DNA of 64,000 nt from Paenibacillus sp. (lineage in GTDB: Bacteria > Bacillota > Bacilli > Paenibacillales > YIM-B00363). How positions within the stretch are numbered: position 1 is the stretch's first letter; each line of letters begins with the position of its first letter. The stretch covers positions 248,001 through 312,000 of the forward strand of contig NZ_JAPSKE010000002.1 in NCBI RefSeq assembly GCF_031177825.1, given 5' to 3'. The translations under genes were made by a program, and so were the position numbers. Positions 15,101 through 24,656 of the stretch are shown piece after piece. The notes under the pieces were generated by a model, which did not search any database, was not told the origin of the DNA, and worked only from the letters and a program-made list of their open reading frames with translations.

Positions 15101-16426
15101 TTAGCTCGCCTTAGGATTCGCTTGGTTATCCATTAAAATGTCCGCATCGCGCAGCATCCACTCGATGAAGCAGCCGTAGCCGCTCGTCGGATCGTTCACG
15201 AATACGTGCGTTACCGCCCCGATCAGCTTGCCGTTCTGAATGATCGGGCTGCCGCTCATGCCCTGCACGATGCCGCCGGTCTTGGCGACGAGCCGCGGAT
15301 CCGTAATTTTGATGATCATGCCCTTGGTCGCCGGGAACGTCTGTTTCGCCACATGGACGATTTCCACGTCGAATTTCTCGACCTTCTGCCCGTTGACGAC
15401 GGTGTAAATATGGGCCGGACCTTCCTTCACCTCGTCGGCGAACGCCACCGGGATCGGCTCCTTCATGCTGGCGTATTCCGGAGCCTCGTACATCTTGCCG
15501 AAGATGCCGAAGTCGGTGTTCTTCCGAATGTCGCCGAGCACCTTATCCTCGTCGATCAGCACCGCCCGCTTCTCGCCCGGTTCGCCGTTCTCGCTCTTGT
15601 CGATGGACGTTACGTTGGAATGCACGATTTGCCCGCCGCCGACGACGATCGGGGTCTGCGTATCCATGTCGGTGATGACGTGTCCGAGCGCGCCGTACGC
15701 TTTCTGATCCGGGGCATAGAACGTCAACGTGCCGACGCCCGCCGCGGAGTCGCGAATGTAGATGCCGAGCCGGTACGCCTTATCGGAAGGATCGTACACC
15801 GGCGTAATCGACGACTTCAGCTTTTCGCCCGCGCGAAGGACGAGCAGCTCGATCGGTTGGTTGGCCTTACCCGATTGCTGCACGATGTCCGCCACTTTGT
15901 TGACGTCGTTCAGCTTCTTCCCGTTCATCTCGAGGATGACGTCGCCGACGTTAAGCTTCGCCTCTTCGCCGGGAGACACTTTGCCGCGATCCTCCGTCTG
16001 GACCAAGTGGTGGCCGACGACGAGGATGCCCTTCGACTTGATCTTGACGCCGATCGTCTGTCCGCCCGGAATGACCTTCAGATCCGGAACGACGTCGACC
16101 TTGACCGTCTTGAACGGAATTTTCCCGAACAGCTTCAGCTGCATCTCCGTCTGTCCCGCTTTGTACGTTTGGAGGGAGATCGGCTCCTCCAAGTTCAGAT
16201 CGAACGTCGGCTCGGAAGAGCCGTTCACCTGAACGATTTCGGGGTCCTTCACCGATCCGACCGCATGAACGGGCATACTAAGCGAAAGCTCCTTCCCCTC
16301 GCCGGAGAACACATGCAGCGTCTCCGGGAACGATGCGTACCGCTGGAACGGCGGGGACCATGAAATAAGACATACGAGAAAGACGAGCATAAGTCCGAAA
16401 AGTTTTTTCTTGGTGCCGGAAGTCAA
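15101..16426 (-). CDS. spoIVB: SpoIVB peptidase
   Basis: Serine protease (family S55) secreted by the forespore that cleaves SpoIVFA to trigger sigma-K processing in the mother cell. An N-terminal membrane segment (KLFGLMLVFLVCLISWSPP) is followed by a PDZ domain (GVKIKSKGILVVGH through LNVGDVILEMNGKKL) and the S55 domain with His in GALGHVITD and the nucleophile in QGMSGSPIIQNG. The TTG at 16,426 follows AAAGGAG by about ten bases; a GTG at 16,453 is the alternative. It sits between recN and spo0A, the conserved order. Confidence 0.95.
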   Translation of the reverse strand: MTSGTKKKLFGLMLVFLVCLISWSPPFQRYASFPETLHVFSGEGKELSLSMPVHAVGSVKDPEIVQVNGSSEPTFDLNLEEPISLQTYKAGQTEMQLKLFGKIPFKTVKVDVVPDLKVIPGGQTIGVKIKSKGILVVGHHLVQTEDRGKVSPGEEAKLNVGDVILEMNGKKLNDVNKVADIVQQSGKANQPIELLVLRAGEKLKSSITPVYDPSDKAYRLGIYIRDSAAGVGTLTFYAPDQKAYGALGHVITDMDTQTPIVVGGGQIVHSNVTSIDKSENGEPGEKRAVLIDEDKVLGDIRKNTDFGIFGKMYEAPEYASMKEPIPVAFADEVKEGPAHIYTVVNGQKVEKFDVEIVHVAKQTFPATKGMIIKITDPRLVAKTGGIVQGMSGSPIIQNGKLIGAVTHVFVNDPTSGYGCFIEWMLRDADILMDNQANPKAS

Positions 16427-16543
16427 ACGCCTCACGCTCCTTTTCGTTCTCACGCCTTAGGCACTTTGGCGCGGTCGCCAATAACGTACCTATAAGGTAT
16501 CCCCGCCCCGCTCGTTTTAAACTCGGAAATGATTCCTGACGCC

Positions 16544-18241
16544 CTACATCCACCCGGACTTTCTGCTATCCGCCAACGCGAGCATTTCTTGCGCGTGGCG
16601 CATCGTCGTGTCCGTCACTTCGACGCCGCCCAGCATGCGCGCCAGCTCCGCCGTCCGTTCGCCGGCGCCGAGCGCGTTCACCTCGGTGAACGTCCGCTCG
16701 CCCTTCACCTTCTTCTCGATCGCGTAATGCGCGTCGGCCATGCAGGCCACCTGCGGCAGATGCGTGATCGCGAACACCTGCACTTGTCCCGCGAGGCGGG
16801 CCATCTTCTCCGCGATCGCCTGCGCGGCGCGGCCGCTGACCCCCGTATCGACCTCGTCGAAGATGAGGGACGGCACCCGGTCGACCGCGGCGAAGATCGA
16901 CTTCATGGCGAGCATGATACGCGACAACTCGCCGCCCGAAGCGATCTTGGCGAGTCCGCGGAGCGGCTCGCCCGGGTTCGGCGCGATCAGAAATTCGGCC
17001 GTATCCCAGCCGTCCGGCCGGAACGCGCCTTCGTTCGAACGGAGCTCGACCTCGAACCTCGTCTTCTCCATATGTAAGTCCTTCAGATGCTCCATCAGTT
17101 TTCTGGACAGCGTCTCGGCGGCTGCCCGGCGCGCTCGGGTCAGCGCCTCGGCCCGCGTCCGCAGCGTCGCCGTAAGGTCGCCGAGGCGGGCGGACAGCTC
17201 CGCGATGCGCTCCTCCTGGTTGTCGACGTCGTCGAGCTCCTTCTTGATCTTGGCCGCGTACGCCAAGATGTCTTCGGCGGAGTCGCCGTACTTGCGCTTC
17301 AGCGAATGGAGCGTCTGCAGCCGCTGTTCGATTCGCTCGAGCTTGTCCGGGTTAAATTCGATTTTCTCGCGGTAATCGCGAATTTGGAACGCGGCGTCCT
17401 CCAGTTGGTAGAACGCCGACTGCATCTGCTCCACGAGCGGCTGCAGCGAGTCCGGATCGTATTTGGAAATATCCGACATTCGCTGTACCGCCCTGGTCAC
17501 GGAATCGAGCCCGCGTTTGCCGCCGTACAACGCCTCGAACGCGTCATTGGCCGCGGCAAACAGGCGCTCGCTATTCGCTAGTCTTTGCCTTTCTTCCTGT
17601 AACGATTCATCCTCGCCGGGTTTTACCTTCGCCGCATCGATCTCTTCCCATTGGAACCGGTACAAATCGGCCATCTGCAGCGCTTCCTTCCCGGATCGGC
17701 TCACCTGTTCCAGCTGGCGCTTCGTCTCGGCGTACTCGTCGTATACGCTGCGATAGGCGGCTTTGGCCGGCGCGATGCCGCCCCCCCCGAACGCGTCCAG
17801 CCATTCCAAGTGCCGATCGGCGCGGAGCAGCGACTGGTGCTCGTGCTGCCCGTGAATGTTGACGAGCGTCTCGCCGATCGACCGCAGCGCCACGATCGTC
17901 ACCAGCTGCCCGTTCACCCGAGCGGTGCTCTTCCCTGCCGCCGTCACTTCGCGGCGGACGATGATCGGCTCGTCCTCCGGACCTTCGATCCCGTTGTCCC
18001 GCAGGATGTCCCTCGCCGGATGGTTCCCCGGAACGTCAAAAAGAGCTTCAATTTCCGCTTTGTCGCATCCATGACGCACAAGGTCGGCCGAAGCTCTTCC
18101 TCCGATAGCTAAGCTTAAGGCGTCGATCAAAATCGATTTCCCCGCGCCCGTCTCCCCGGTAAAGACGTGAAACCCGGTTCGGAACGATACGCGCACCTCT
18201 TCGATGACGGCCAGATGTTTGACGGAAAGCTCAAGGAGCAA
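16544..18241 (-). CDS. recN: DNA repair protein RecN
   Basis: SMC-like ATPase that acts early at DNA double-strand breaks. Walker A GETGAGKS at residues 29-36, a long coiled-coil middle (about 150-370), ABC signature SGGELSRIMLAMK and Walker B SLIFDEVDTGVSG, then the ITHLPQVACMAD switch. 565 residues. TTG start with a G-rich site upstream. It follows argR by 12 bases, in the conserved argR-recN-spoIVB-spo0A order. Confidence 0.97.
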   Translation of the reverse strand: MLLELSVKHLAVIEEVRVSFRTGFHVFTGETGAGKSILIDALSLAIGGRASADLVRHGCDKAEIEALFDVPGNHPARDILRDNGIEGPEDEPIIVRREVTAAGKSTARVNGQLVTIVALRSIGETLVNIHGQHEHQSLLRADRHLEWLDAFGGGGIAPAKAAYRSVYDEYAETKRQLEQVSRSGKEALQMADLYRFQWEEIDAAKVKPGEDESLQEERQRLANSERLFAAANDAFEALYGGKRGLDSVTRAVQRMSDISKYDPDSLQPLVEQMQSAFYQLEDAAFQIRDYREKIEFNPDKLERIEQRLQTLHSLKRKYGDSAEDILAYAAKIKKELDDVDNQEERIAELSARLGDLTATLRTRAEALTRARRAAAETLSRKLMEHLKDLHMEKTRFEVELRSNEGAFRPDGWDTAEFLIAPNPGEPLRGLAKIASGGELSRIMLAMKSIFAAVDRVPSLIFDEVDTGVSGRAAQAIAEKMARLAGQVQVFAITHLPQVACMADAHYAIEKKVKGERTFTEVNALGAGERTAELARMLGGVEVTDTTMRHAQEMLALADSRKSGWM

Positions 18242-18253
18242 TTGCGATTCCCC

Positions 18254-18703
18254 CTACGAAAGCATGCTTAAGATTTCGTCCACGACGCGTTGGCTCGCTT
18301 CCCCGCTGCGGCAAATGATCAGCACCGTATTGTCGCCGCAGATCGTGCCCATCACGTCCGGCCAATCGAGATTGTCGATCAGCTCGCCGATCGTGTTGGC
18401 GGTCCCCGGCAAGCTTTTCATGACGACGAGATTGTCGGCATGATCGATCGAGCCGAAATAATCGATGAGCGCTCGCTTCAACTTCTGCGCAGGGTTGTAC
18501 TTCTGGTCGGAAGGCAGGGAATACTTGTATCTTCCGTCCGCAAGCGGCACCTTCACGAGCTGCAGCTCCTTGATATCGCGCGACACGGTCGCCTGCGTGA
18601 CCGTATACCCCGCCGCCCGCAGCGCGTCGACCAGATCGTCTTGCGTCTCGATTTCGCGTCCCGTTATGATTTCCCTGATTTTGATATGCCGCTGCCCCTT
18701 CAT
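18254..18703 (-). CDS. argR: Arginine repressor ArgR/AhrC
   Basis: Arginine-responsive hexameric regulator of arginine biosynthesis and catabolism. N-terminal winged helix with [16 protein letters not shown]-terminal oligomerisation and arginine-binding domain with [14 protein letters not shown]. 149 residues, as in AhrC. Seven bases separate it from the upstream hypothetical gene, in one operon with recN downstream. Confidence 0.96.
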   Translation of the reverse strand: MKGQRHIKIREIITGREIETQDDLVDALRAAGYTVTQATVSRDIKELQLVKVPLADGRYKYSLPSDQKYNPAQKLKRALIDYFGSIDHADNLVVMKSLPGTANTIGELIDNLDWPDVMGTICGDNTVLIICRSGEASQRVVDEILSMLS

Positions 18704-18710
18704 AACGCTT

Positions 18711-19160
18711 TCACAACTCCAACTCGAATCGTATTTGATGAACCTGACGCGCCGCGACGTCCACGTACAGGACGCCGGCCGTCTCTTCGTACAACAACGC
18801 GTACGCCAGCAGCCGCTCCCGAATCGCGCTTCCGACCGTCAGATCGAGCGGCTTGCGCGACTTGGCGACTTTGACGACGTAGATGCCGTCGCCCCGCTTC
18901 GCGAAATAATCGACGAACATCTGACTGCCGAGCTCCTTGTCGTCGACGCGCACGGTGAGATTCACCTTCCACTTCCCGTGCGTCACCTCGTACCCATGGT
19001 CGGCCAGCAGTTCGGTCACCTCGTCGTTCGGCTTCCGGCCGTCTTGCGCGACCGGCGTCTTTACGTCGGGCGTTCGGTACAGCCAACGCCGGAATAAGAC
19101 GAGGCCCCATACCGCGAATACGAGCAATACGAAGATTAGCACTACCACGTCATCGTTCAC
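18711..19160 (-). CDS. Membrane-anchored hypothetical protein
   Basis: 149 residues: one N-terminal helix ([19 protein letters not shown]), then a cytosolic domain of about 115 residues with alternating strands, including [22 protein letters not shown] and [14 protein letters not shown]. The end [18 protein letters not shown] resembles the nuclease-like fold of restriction-type proteins, but I see no complete catalytic motif. It lies inside the dxs-tlyA-argR-recN transcription unit. Family not recognised. Confidence 0.75.
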   Translation of the reverse strand: MNDDVVVLIFVLLVFAVWGLVLFRRWLYRTPDVKTPVAQDGRKPNDEVTELLADHGYEVTHGKWKVNLTVRVDDKELGSQMFVDYFAKRGDGIYVVKVAKSRKPLDLTVGSAIRERLLAYALLYEETAGVLYVDVAARQVHQIRFELEL

Positions 19161-19235
19161 GACGGTGCACCTCCACCGTTACGTATTCGAGATGCGGCGT
19201 CGGTTTCCTGCTTTTTCCTACCCTGCTTCGCTTCC

Positions 19236-20135
19236 TTACGCGCGGTGCAGCGTCTCGTGCGCCTCGCGCACGACGTCCGCCGCGAGCTTGTCCGCGTCCG
19301 GCGGCGGCTCGAGCGGTCCTTCGGCGAGCCGCCACAAGGCGAGAAACTCGATATTGCCCTCGCCTCCCGTAATCGGAGAGTACGTTAAGCCTTCCAAGGC
19401 GTACCCGGCTTCCGCCCCGAAGCGAATCATGCGTTGCAGCACGTCGCGGTGAACGGCGGGGTCGCGGACGATGCCGTTCTTCCCGACGAGCTCGCGTCCC
19501 GCTTCGAACTGCGGCTTAATGAGCGCCGCGAGCAATCCCCCGGGCGCGAGCAGCGGCCGCAGCGGCGGCAGAATGAGGCGCAGCGAGATGAACGATACGT
19601 CCGTCGCCGCGAACGTCGCCGGCGGGCCTACGAGGTCGGCGGGCGTCACGTATCGGAAATTGACCCGTTCCATGACGCGCACCCGTTCGTCCTTCCGCAG
19701 CGACCAATCGAGCTGGTTGTACCCGACGTCGATCGCGTAGACGAACGACGCCCCGTGCTGCAGCGCGCAATCGGTGAAGCCGCCGGTCGAGGCGCCGATG
19801 TCGATCATGACCGCCCCCGTCAAGTCCAGACCGAAGTGACGAATCGCCTTCTCGAGCTTCAAGCCCCCGCGGCTGACGTACGGATGGAGGTCGCCCTTCA
19901 CCGTAAACGCGCTCGCGGCCGACACCTTCATGCCCGCTTTCTCGATCCGTTCTCCGTCCAAAAACACAAGGCCGGCCATGACGGCGGCCTTGGCTTTCTC
20001 GCGGCTGTCGAACAAGCCGCGCTCGACGAGCAGCACGTCGATGCGTTCCTTGGCGTTCGGGCTCGTCTTCCCGCGCGGAACGTCCTCCGGGCGATCCGGA
20101 ACCGGTCCCGATCCCGAGTAATTCGATTCTGTCAT
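19236..20135 (-). CDS. tlyA: TlyA-family rRNA methyltransferase (YqxC)
   Basis: Putative 2'-O-methyltransferase for ribosomal RNA, often annotated hemolysin A. An N-terminal S4 RNA-binding domain (RIDVLLVERGLFDSREKAKA, residues 31-50) follows a 30-residue Ser/Pro-rich extension. The FtsJ-like Rossmann core has MIDIGASTGGFTDCAL and ATDVSFISLRLILPPL, then ALIKPQFE and SPITGGEGNIEFL. The frame is open for hundreds of codons upstream, but only the ATG at 20,135 fits the family. It follows dxs by 29 bases. Confidence 0.93.
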   Translation of the reverse strand: MTESNYSGSGPVPDRPEDVPRGKTSPNAKERIDVLLVERGLFDSREKAKAAVMAGLVFLDGERIEKAGMKVSAASAFTVKGDLHPYVSRGGLKLEKAIRHFGLDLTGAVMIDIGASTGGFTDCALQHGASFVYAIDVGYNQLDWSLRKDERVRVMERVNFRYVTPADLVGPPATFAATDVSFISLRLILPPLRPLLAPGGLLAALIKPQFEAGRELVGKNGIVRDPAVHRDVLQRMIRFGAEAGYALEGLTYSPITGGEGNIEFLALWRLAEGPLEPPPDADKLAADVVREAHETLHRA

Positions 20136-20164
20136 AGATTCATATCCCCAGCTTCTCTCGTCCG

Positions 20165-22084
20165 TTACTTGTTCGTGCCGGTCATGAGCGGCTTCGCCGC
20201 GTAGGACGCCTGTACGCCGGCGCGCATCGTCCGTACCGTCTCCGCGAGCCGGTCGGACGTGAGACCGACCTCCGCGCGCTGCTCCTGAATCGAGCCGTGC
20301 TCGATGAACGCGTCCGGCACGCCCATGACGCGAACCGGCACGTCGTATACGCCGTGCCCGGACATCCATTCGAGCACCGCCCCGCCGAACCCGCCGGCGG
20401 AAGCGCCCTCCTCGATCGTGACGATCGGCAGACGTTCGTCCGCAAGGGCGGACAGCATCGCCGCGTCGAGCGGCTTCAAGAAGCGGGCGTTCACGACCCG
20501 CAGCGATACGCCTTCGGCGGCGAGCTTCTCGGCGGCCTCCAGCGCAAGCTGCACCATCGGACCGACGGCCAGAACGACGGCGTCGTCGCCGTCGCGCACC
20601 GTCTCCCAGCGGCCGATCGGCAGCGTGCGCAGCTCGTCGTTCCACGGCGCGCCCGTGCCTTGAATGCGCGGGTAGCGGACCGCGATCGGGCCGCCGTCGT
20701 ACTGAACGGCCGTATACAGCATGTGCCGGAGCTCGTTCTCGTCCTTCGGCATCATGATCGTCATATTCGGCACATGGCGCAAATACGCGATATCGTACAC
20801 CCCGTGATGCGTCTCGCCGTCCGGACCGACGAAGCCCGCCCGGTCGATCGCGAACACCACGTTCAGGTTTTGCCGCGCGATATCGTGTACGACCTGGTCG
20901 TACGCGCGCTGCAGGAACGTCGAATACACCGCGAATACCGGCTTCATGCCTTCCATCGCCATCGCCGCGCACATCGTGGCGGCATGCTGCTCGGCGATGC
21001 CGACGTCGATCATCCGGTTCGGGAATTTCTCCGCGAACTTGATCAGTCCCGAGCCGCTGGGCATCGCCGGCGTGACGGCGACGATGCGTTCGTCCCGCTC
21101 CGCGAGCTCGATCAGCGTCTTGCCGAACACCTCGGTATACATCGGCGGACCGGCCGACTTCACGACTTGGCCCGACTCGATCTTGTAGGCGCCGAGGCCA
21201 TGCCAAGTATGCGAATCGGCTTCCGCCGGCGCATACCCCTTGCCCTTCGTCGTCACGACGTGCACGAGCACCGGCCCTTCGACCTTCTCCGCCTGCCGGA
21301 ACGTCTCGAGCAGCGCGGACAAATGATGTCCGTCGATCGGCCCGAAATACGTATAGCCGAGCTCCTCGAACAACACGCCGGAGACGACCAAATATTTCAG
21401 GCTGTCCTTGACCTTCTCCGCCCAAGCGGCGAGCGTGCCGCCGATCGCGGGAACCTTCTTGAGCAGCGATTCGACTTCTTCCTTCGTCTTTATGTAAGTC
21501 TTGTCGGAGCGCACCTTGCATAGGTAGTTGTGCAGCGCGCCGACGTTCGGCGCGATCGACATCTCGTTATCGTTCAGCACGACGGTCAAGTTCTTCTTCT
21601 CGTGCCCGATATGGTTGAGCGCCTCGAACGCCATGCCGCCGGTCAGCGCCCCGTCCCCGATCAGCGCGACGACTTTATTTTTCTTCCCTTGCAAATCCCG
21701 CGCGGCCGCCATGCCCATTGCAGCCGAAAGAGAGGTGGAGCTGTGCCCCGCCTCCCACACGTCGTGCTCCGATTCGGAGCGCTTGACGAAGCCGCATAAG
21801 CCTTTGTATTTTCGAAGCGTCGAGAAGCGGTCTTTGCGTCCCGTAAGCAGCTTATGAACATACGCTTGGTGCCCGACGTCGAAAATCAGCTTGTCGTTCG
21901 GGCTGTCGAACAAGTAATGAAGCGCTAAGGTCAACTCTACGACGCCTAGGTTCGGAGCGAGATGCCCCCCGGTCGACGACAACGTCGTAATGAGAAATTC
22001 TCTGATTTCCTGCGCCAGCTGTTCGAGCTGGGCGAGGTCGAGCGATTTCAGATCGCTAGGCTGAGTGATTCGATCGAGCAGCAC
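20165..22084 (-). CDS. dxs: 1-Deoxy-D-xylulose-5-phosphate synthase
   Basis: First enzyme of the MEP isoprenoid pathway, condensing pyruvate and glyceraldehyde-3-phosphate. ThDP motif [18 protein letters not shown] ... NDNEMSI, then [20 protein letters not shown], and the transketolase C-domain with DVGIAEQHA and RAGFVGPDG. The GTG at 22,084 follows AGCGGGG by about eight bases and gives 639 residues, close to the B. subtilis enzyme. It overlaps the 3' end of oapA by 29 bases, which indicates coupling. ispA, the later step of the same pathway, lies upstream beyond the OLE RNA. Confidence 0.96.
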   Translation of the reverse strand: MLLDRITQPSDLKSLDLAQLEQLAQEIREFLITTLSSTGGHLAPNLGVVELTLALHYLFDSPNDKLIFDVGHQAYVHKLLTGRKDRFSTLRKYKGLCGFVKRSESEHDVWEAGHSSTSLSAAMGMAAARDLQGKKNKVVALIGDGALTGGMAFEALNHIGHEKKNLTVVLNDNEMSIAPNVGALHNYLCKVRSDKTYIKTKEEVESLLKKVPAIGGTLAAWAEKVKDSLKYLVVSGVLFEELGYTYFGPIDGHHLSALLETFRQAEKVEGPVLVHVVTTKGKGYAPAEADSHTWHGLGAYKIESGQVVKSAGPPMYTEVFGKTLIELAERDERIVAVTPAMPSGSGLIKFAEKFPNRMIDVGIAEQHAATMCAAMAMEGMKPVFAVYSTFLQRAYDQVVHDIARQNLNVVFAIDRAGFVGPDGETHHGVYDIAYLRHVPNMTIMMPKDENELRHMLYTAVQYDGGPIAVRYPRIQGTGAPWNDELRTLPIGRWETVRDGDDAVVLAVGPMVQLALEAAEKLAAEGVSLRVVNARFLKPLDAAMLSALADERLPIVTIEEGASAGGFGGAVLEWMSGHGVYDVPVRVMGVPDAFIEHGSIQEQRAEVGLTSDRLAETVRTMRAGVQASYAAKPLMTGTNK

Positions 22085-22685
22085 GCTTGTTTCCCCGCTT
22101 TCCGTTTGTTTTCTTCTTGCCGCCCCAGATGCGTATGCCAAACCGGCGTTCCAGCAGGAAAAAGAATCTGCCGATCCAGAGTACGATCGGTATCGAGTAG
22201 TGAATCGCGAACGACTTGCCGACGGCTTTGCCTCCGACCGTCAGGGCGGAGACGACCGCCGAGAAGACGACCGTCACCGCGGCGGTCAACAACCCGTCGC
22301 CGCCCGGCGAGCTTACGATCATCTTGCCGACGACGAGCGCGGATGCCGTTCCGCTGATAATGCCGCAAATATCGCCGACGACGTCGTTGCAGAAATTCGA
22401 AAACCGGTCCGCGTTGCGTACGATAAAGATCGATTGCTTCGCGCCCGGCACCTTCTCGGCGGCCATCGCATGGAACGGGCGCTCGTTCGCGGAAGCGGAG
22501 GCGATGCCCATCATATCGAATCCTATGCCGACGAGGACGATGAACAGTACGATGACCACGCCCGCAGCCCAGACGACGCCCTGCAGCATCGCGGTGGATA
22601 CGACGGAAAACACGCTTGCCAATATAAACGTAATTATAGAAATAAAAATACTCCATCGCATGGAGTGCTTCCAAATGGATTTCAT
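22056..22685 (-). CDS. oapA: OLE-associated protein OapA (membrane protein)
   Basis: Integral membrane protein of 209 residues with about four helices (residues 12-35, 37-58, 103-125, 133-150) and a strongly basic C-terminus [18 protein letters not shown] suited to RNA contact. Conserved-looking segments are [20 protein letters not shown] and [19 protein letters not shown]. OapA is known in Bacillus halodurans as the membrane protein encoded directly after the OLE RNA and before dxs, and it binds that RNA. Position and architecture here agree. The start could instead be the ATG eight codons later. Identification rests on context plus features, not on a database match. Confidence 0.82.
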   Translation of the reverse strand: MKSIWKHSMRWSIFISIITFILASVFSVVSTAMLQGVVWAAGVVIVLFIVLVGIGFDMMGIASASANERPFHAMAAEKVPGAKQSIFIVRNADRFSNFCNDVVGDICGIISGTASALVVGKMIVSSPGGDGLLTAAVTVVFSAVVSALTVGGKAVGKSFAIHYSIPIVLWIGRFFFLLERRFGIRIWGGKKKTNGKRGNKRAARSNHSA

Positions 22686-22739
22686 TCTCGTTTCTTATGG
22701 TCCTCTCTTCGGGAATGGGAGGAGTGGCAGCTTCTCGAG

Positions 22740-23385
22740 TAAATGCTGTGGCTTAGGTCCAGTAGGTTTTCCCAGACGATCACCCCCCGTCGCCGGTAGG
22801 GCGGTTCCCCTTTAAGAACGTCTTGACGCCGTCGCCGACCGCCAGACTGGATTACCACTTAGTCCACACTATAATCCCCAAGAAGCCCCATGGATATGAA
22901 CAGTCTAGGAGTTTTCCTCGGGCAGCTCAAGAACCGCTTCTTAGCCTCTTTTGCAGACCAGATTTCATATAGCGTGGGCTACTACGGCCGACCTTGGCCT
23001 AGGTCGATCGCGCCTATATCTATACTCCCTGCTGGCCCACTCAAGGCAGGCTACGCTGCACCGCCCCCGCGTATCTCCGATAAGCGATTAGGATCACTTC
23101 AAAATCACGCGGGAACGAATGACAGGTTCATACCCCGAGCCATGGCCGATTGCCCGATCGTCGGCAAGACGACAAGCTCGCGCCACGCACTTGGGCCTCC
23201 GCGGAAGCAGGGTCAACGCCCGCATGCCATTGCGGATCGCCCCGCAACCTTAACTCCCACCACCAGCCCCCGACTGGGCGTCGAAAGCCGGCACCAGGAA
23301 CTTCATCGATGTGCCCTTCGGCGAATTTTTAGGCTCGCCCTCAAAGCGGTAGGCCGACTAGAATACTGCGCCACTCCGTATTCCT
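22740..23385 (-). ncRNA. ole: OLE RNA (ornate, large, extremophilic)
   Basis: About 650 bases without a credible gene between ispA and oapA, the exact locus of OLE RNA genes in isoprenoid operons of Bacillus halodurans and relatives, where the RNA is about 600 nt. The minus-strand product starts with hairpin GAATAC/GTATTC (23,361-23,383) directly after a promoter and is rich in short GC helices with conserved-looking single-stranded purine stretches. It forms a membrane ribonucleoprotein with OapA and, in B. halodurans, helps cells tolerate short-chain alcohols, cold and high magnesium. The 3' end is uncertain by tens of bases. Confidence 0.85.
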
Positions 23386-23391
23386 TCTGCT

Positions 23392-23421
23392 ATTATACCA
23401 CATCGGGAAAAGGGTGCTCAA
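23392..23421 (-). promoter_or_regulatory. Promoter of the OLE RNA
   Basis: Minus strand TTGAGC (23,416-23,421), an 18-base spacer and TATAAT (23,392-23,397) with a TGG extension. The predicted start is near 23,385, at the base of the first OLE hairpin, so the RNA can be made independently of the upstream operon. Confidence 0.75.
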
Positions 23422-23456
23422 CGGAAGAGGGAATGTTGCCCGCCTTCCGAAAGAAC

Positions 23457-23490
23457 GGAACGCCCCCCGGCCGTCGCCGGAGGGCGTTCC
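23457..23490 (-). terminator. Hairpin between ispA and the OLE promoter
   Basis: GGAACGCCC pairs with GGGCGTTCC, with an inner CCGGC/GCCGG, eight bases after the ispA stop. The following minus-strand sequence GTTCTTTC is only partly T-rich, so it may be a leaky terminator or a processing site. Confidence 0.5.
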
Positions 23491-23497
23491 TAGCAAT

Positions 23498-24412
23498 CTA
23501 ATATTCTCGCGTAATCAAATAATCGGCCATCTGCAGCAGCCGCTCGGGCGCCGGCAACGCGCCGCCGGAGACGGCCGCCTTGCCGGCCGCCGTCAACTCC
23601 TCGACCTTCGCCTTGCTCGCCGCAAGACCGACGAGGTACGGATACGTCACCTTGCCTTGCGCGACGTCGCTTTGCGTGCTCTTCCCGAGCTTCGACGCAT
23701 CGCCAATGAGATCCAGAATGTCGTCTTGGATTTGGAAGGCGAGCCCGATCGATCGCCCGTAGACGGTGAGCGCCGCCAGTTGCTCTTCGTTCGCTCCGGC
23801 GACGATGGCCCCGGCGCGAAGGGAGGCCACGACGAGATCGCTCGTCTTATGCAGATGGATGTACTCGAGCTGCGTGAGCGTCGTTTCCCCTTGCTCGCCC
23901 AGCATATCGGCCGCTTGACCACCGACCATGCCGGGCGCTCCGGCGTACGCCGCAAGCTCCTTCACGATGCGCAGCGCGGCGGACGCCGACACGCGCGGGA
24001 ACCGCTCCGGCATCGTCGCAAGCACGTGGAACGCGTGGGTAAGCAGCGCGTCGCCCGCGAGGATGGCCATCGCCTCCCCGAACACCTTGTGGTTCGTCGG
24101 GCGTCCGCGGCGGAAGTCGTCGTCGTCCATCGCCGGCAGATCGTCGTGGATGAGCGAATAAGTATGGATCAGCTCCACCGCGCAGGCGGCCGGAAGCGCT
24201 TCTGCCGGCTCGCCGCCGGCCGCCTCCGCCGCGGCGAGCGCGAACGCCGGACGCAGCCGCTTCCCGCCCGCGAGCAGCGAATACGCCATCGACTCGCGCA
24301 GCGGCGCGGGCACGTCCCACGCTTCGGGCACGATCGTGCCGAGCTCGTCCGCGACGCGACCGGCGACGGAAGCCAAATATGCTTCGATCGATTCGCTTAT
24401 AGCGTTATTCAA
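23498..24412 (-). CDS. ispA: Farnesyl diphosphate synthase
   Basis: Trans-prenyltransferase making geranyl and farnesyl diphosphate. First Asp-rich motif HDDLPAMDDDDFRRG, second QIQDDILD, plus GGKRLRP and the SDLVVASLRAGAIVAG chain-length region. 304 residues. TTG start with AAGGGGG upstream. It overlaps the xseB stop by eight bases. It supplies the prenyl chain for menaquinone and undecaprenyl phosphate and stands just upstream of the OLE RNA. Confidence 0.95.
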   Translation of the reverse strand: MNNAISESIEAYLASVAGRVADELGTIVPEAWDVPAPLRESMAYSLLAGGKRLRPAFALAAAEAAGGEPAEALPAACAVELIHTYSLIHDDLPAMDDDDFRRGRPTNHKVFGEAMAILAGDALLTHAFHVLATMPERFPRVSASAALRIVKELAAYAGAPGMVGGQAADMLGEQGETTLTQLEYIHLHKTSDLVVASLRAGAIVAGANEEQLAALTVYGRSIGLAFQIQDDILDLIGDASKLGKSTQSDVAQGKVTYPYLVGLAASKAKVEELTAAGKAAVSGGALPAPERLLQMADYLITREY

Positions 24413-24656
24413 CGGGATCCCCCTTGTCGAGCGCGGCCCCGAACGGTTTCTTCACCGTCTGTCCGTCCTCTTCGAGCAGCATCTCGATTTTCCGTTCCAC
24501 GGTTTCAAGCTTCTGGCTGCAGATGCGGGATAACCGCATGCCTTCCTGGAAGAGCTCGATCGCTTCCTCGAGCGGCACGTCGCCGCTCTCGAGCTTCGCG
24601 ACGATGGTCTCCAGTTTCTCCATCGCCTCTTCGAAGCCGATCGTTGGTTCAGTCAC
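24405..24656 (-). CDS. xseB: Exodeoxyribonuclease VII small subunit
   Basis: 83-residue helical subunit, with the family core FEEAMEKLETIVAKLESGDVPLEEAIELFQEGM, split into allowed parts FEEAMEKLETIVAKLESG and VPLEEAIELFQEGM. It overlaps both neighbours (eight bases with xseA and eight with ispA), a sign of tight coupling. Confidence 0.95.
   Translation of the reverse strand: MTEPTIGFEEAMEKLETIVAKLESGDVPLEEAIELFQEGMRLSRICSQKLETVERKIEMLLEEDGQTVKKPFGAALDKGDPVE

Noticed and set aside
20136-21521. Open frame continuing upstream of tlyA for more than 400 codons
   Set aside because: It is antisense-free GC-driven openness in another frame of dxs; the product is Arg/Gly-rich and only the part from 20,135 matches TlyA.
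22056-22685. OapA first considered a PAP2 phosphatase or DUF21 transporter
   Set aside because: No KxxxxxxRP/SGH phosphatase motifs and no CBS domains; locus and basic tail fit OapA better.
22890-23501. Open frame of about 200 codons on the plus strand across the ispA-oapA gap
   Set aside because: No ribosome site or family resemblance, odd amino acid composition, and it lies antisense to the OLE RNA.
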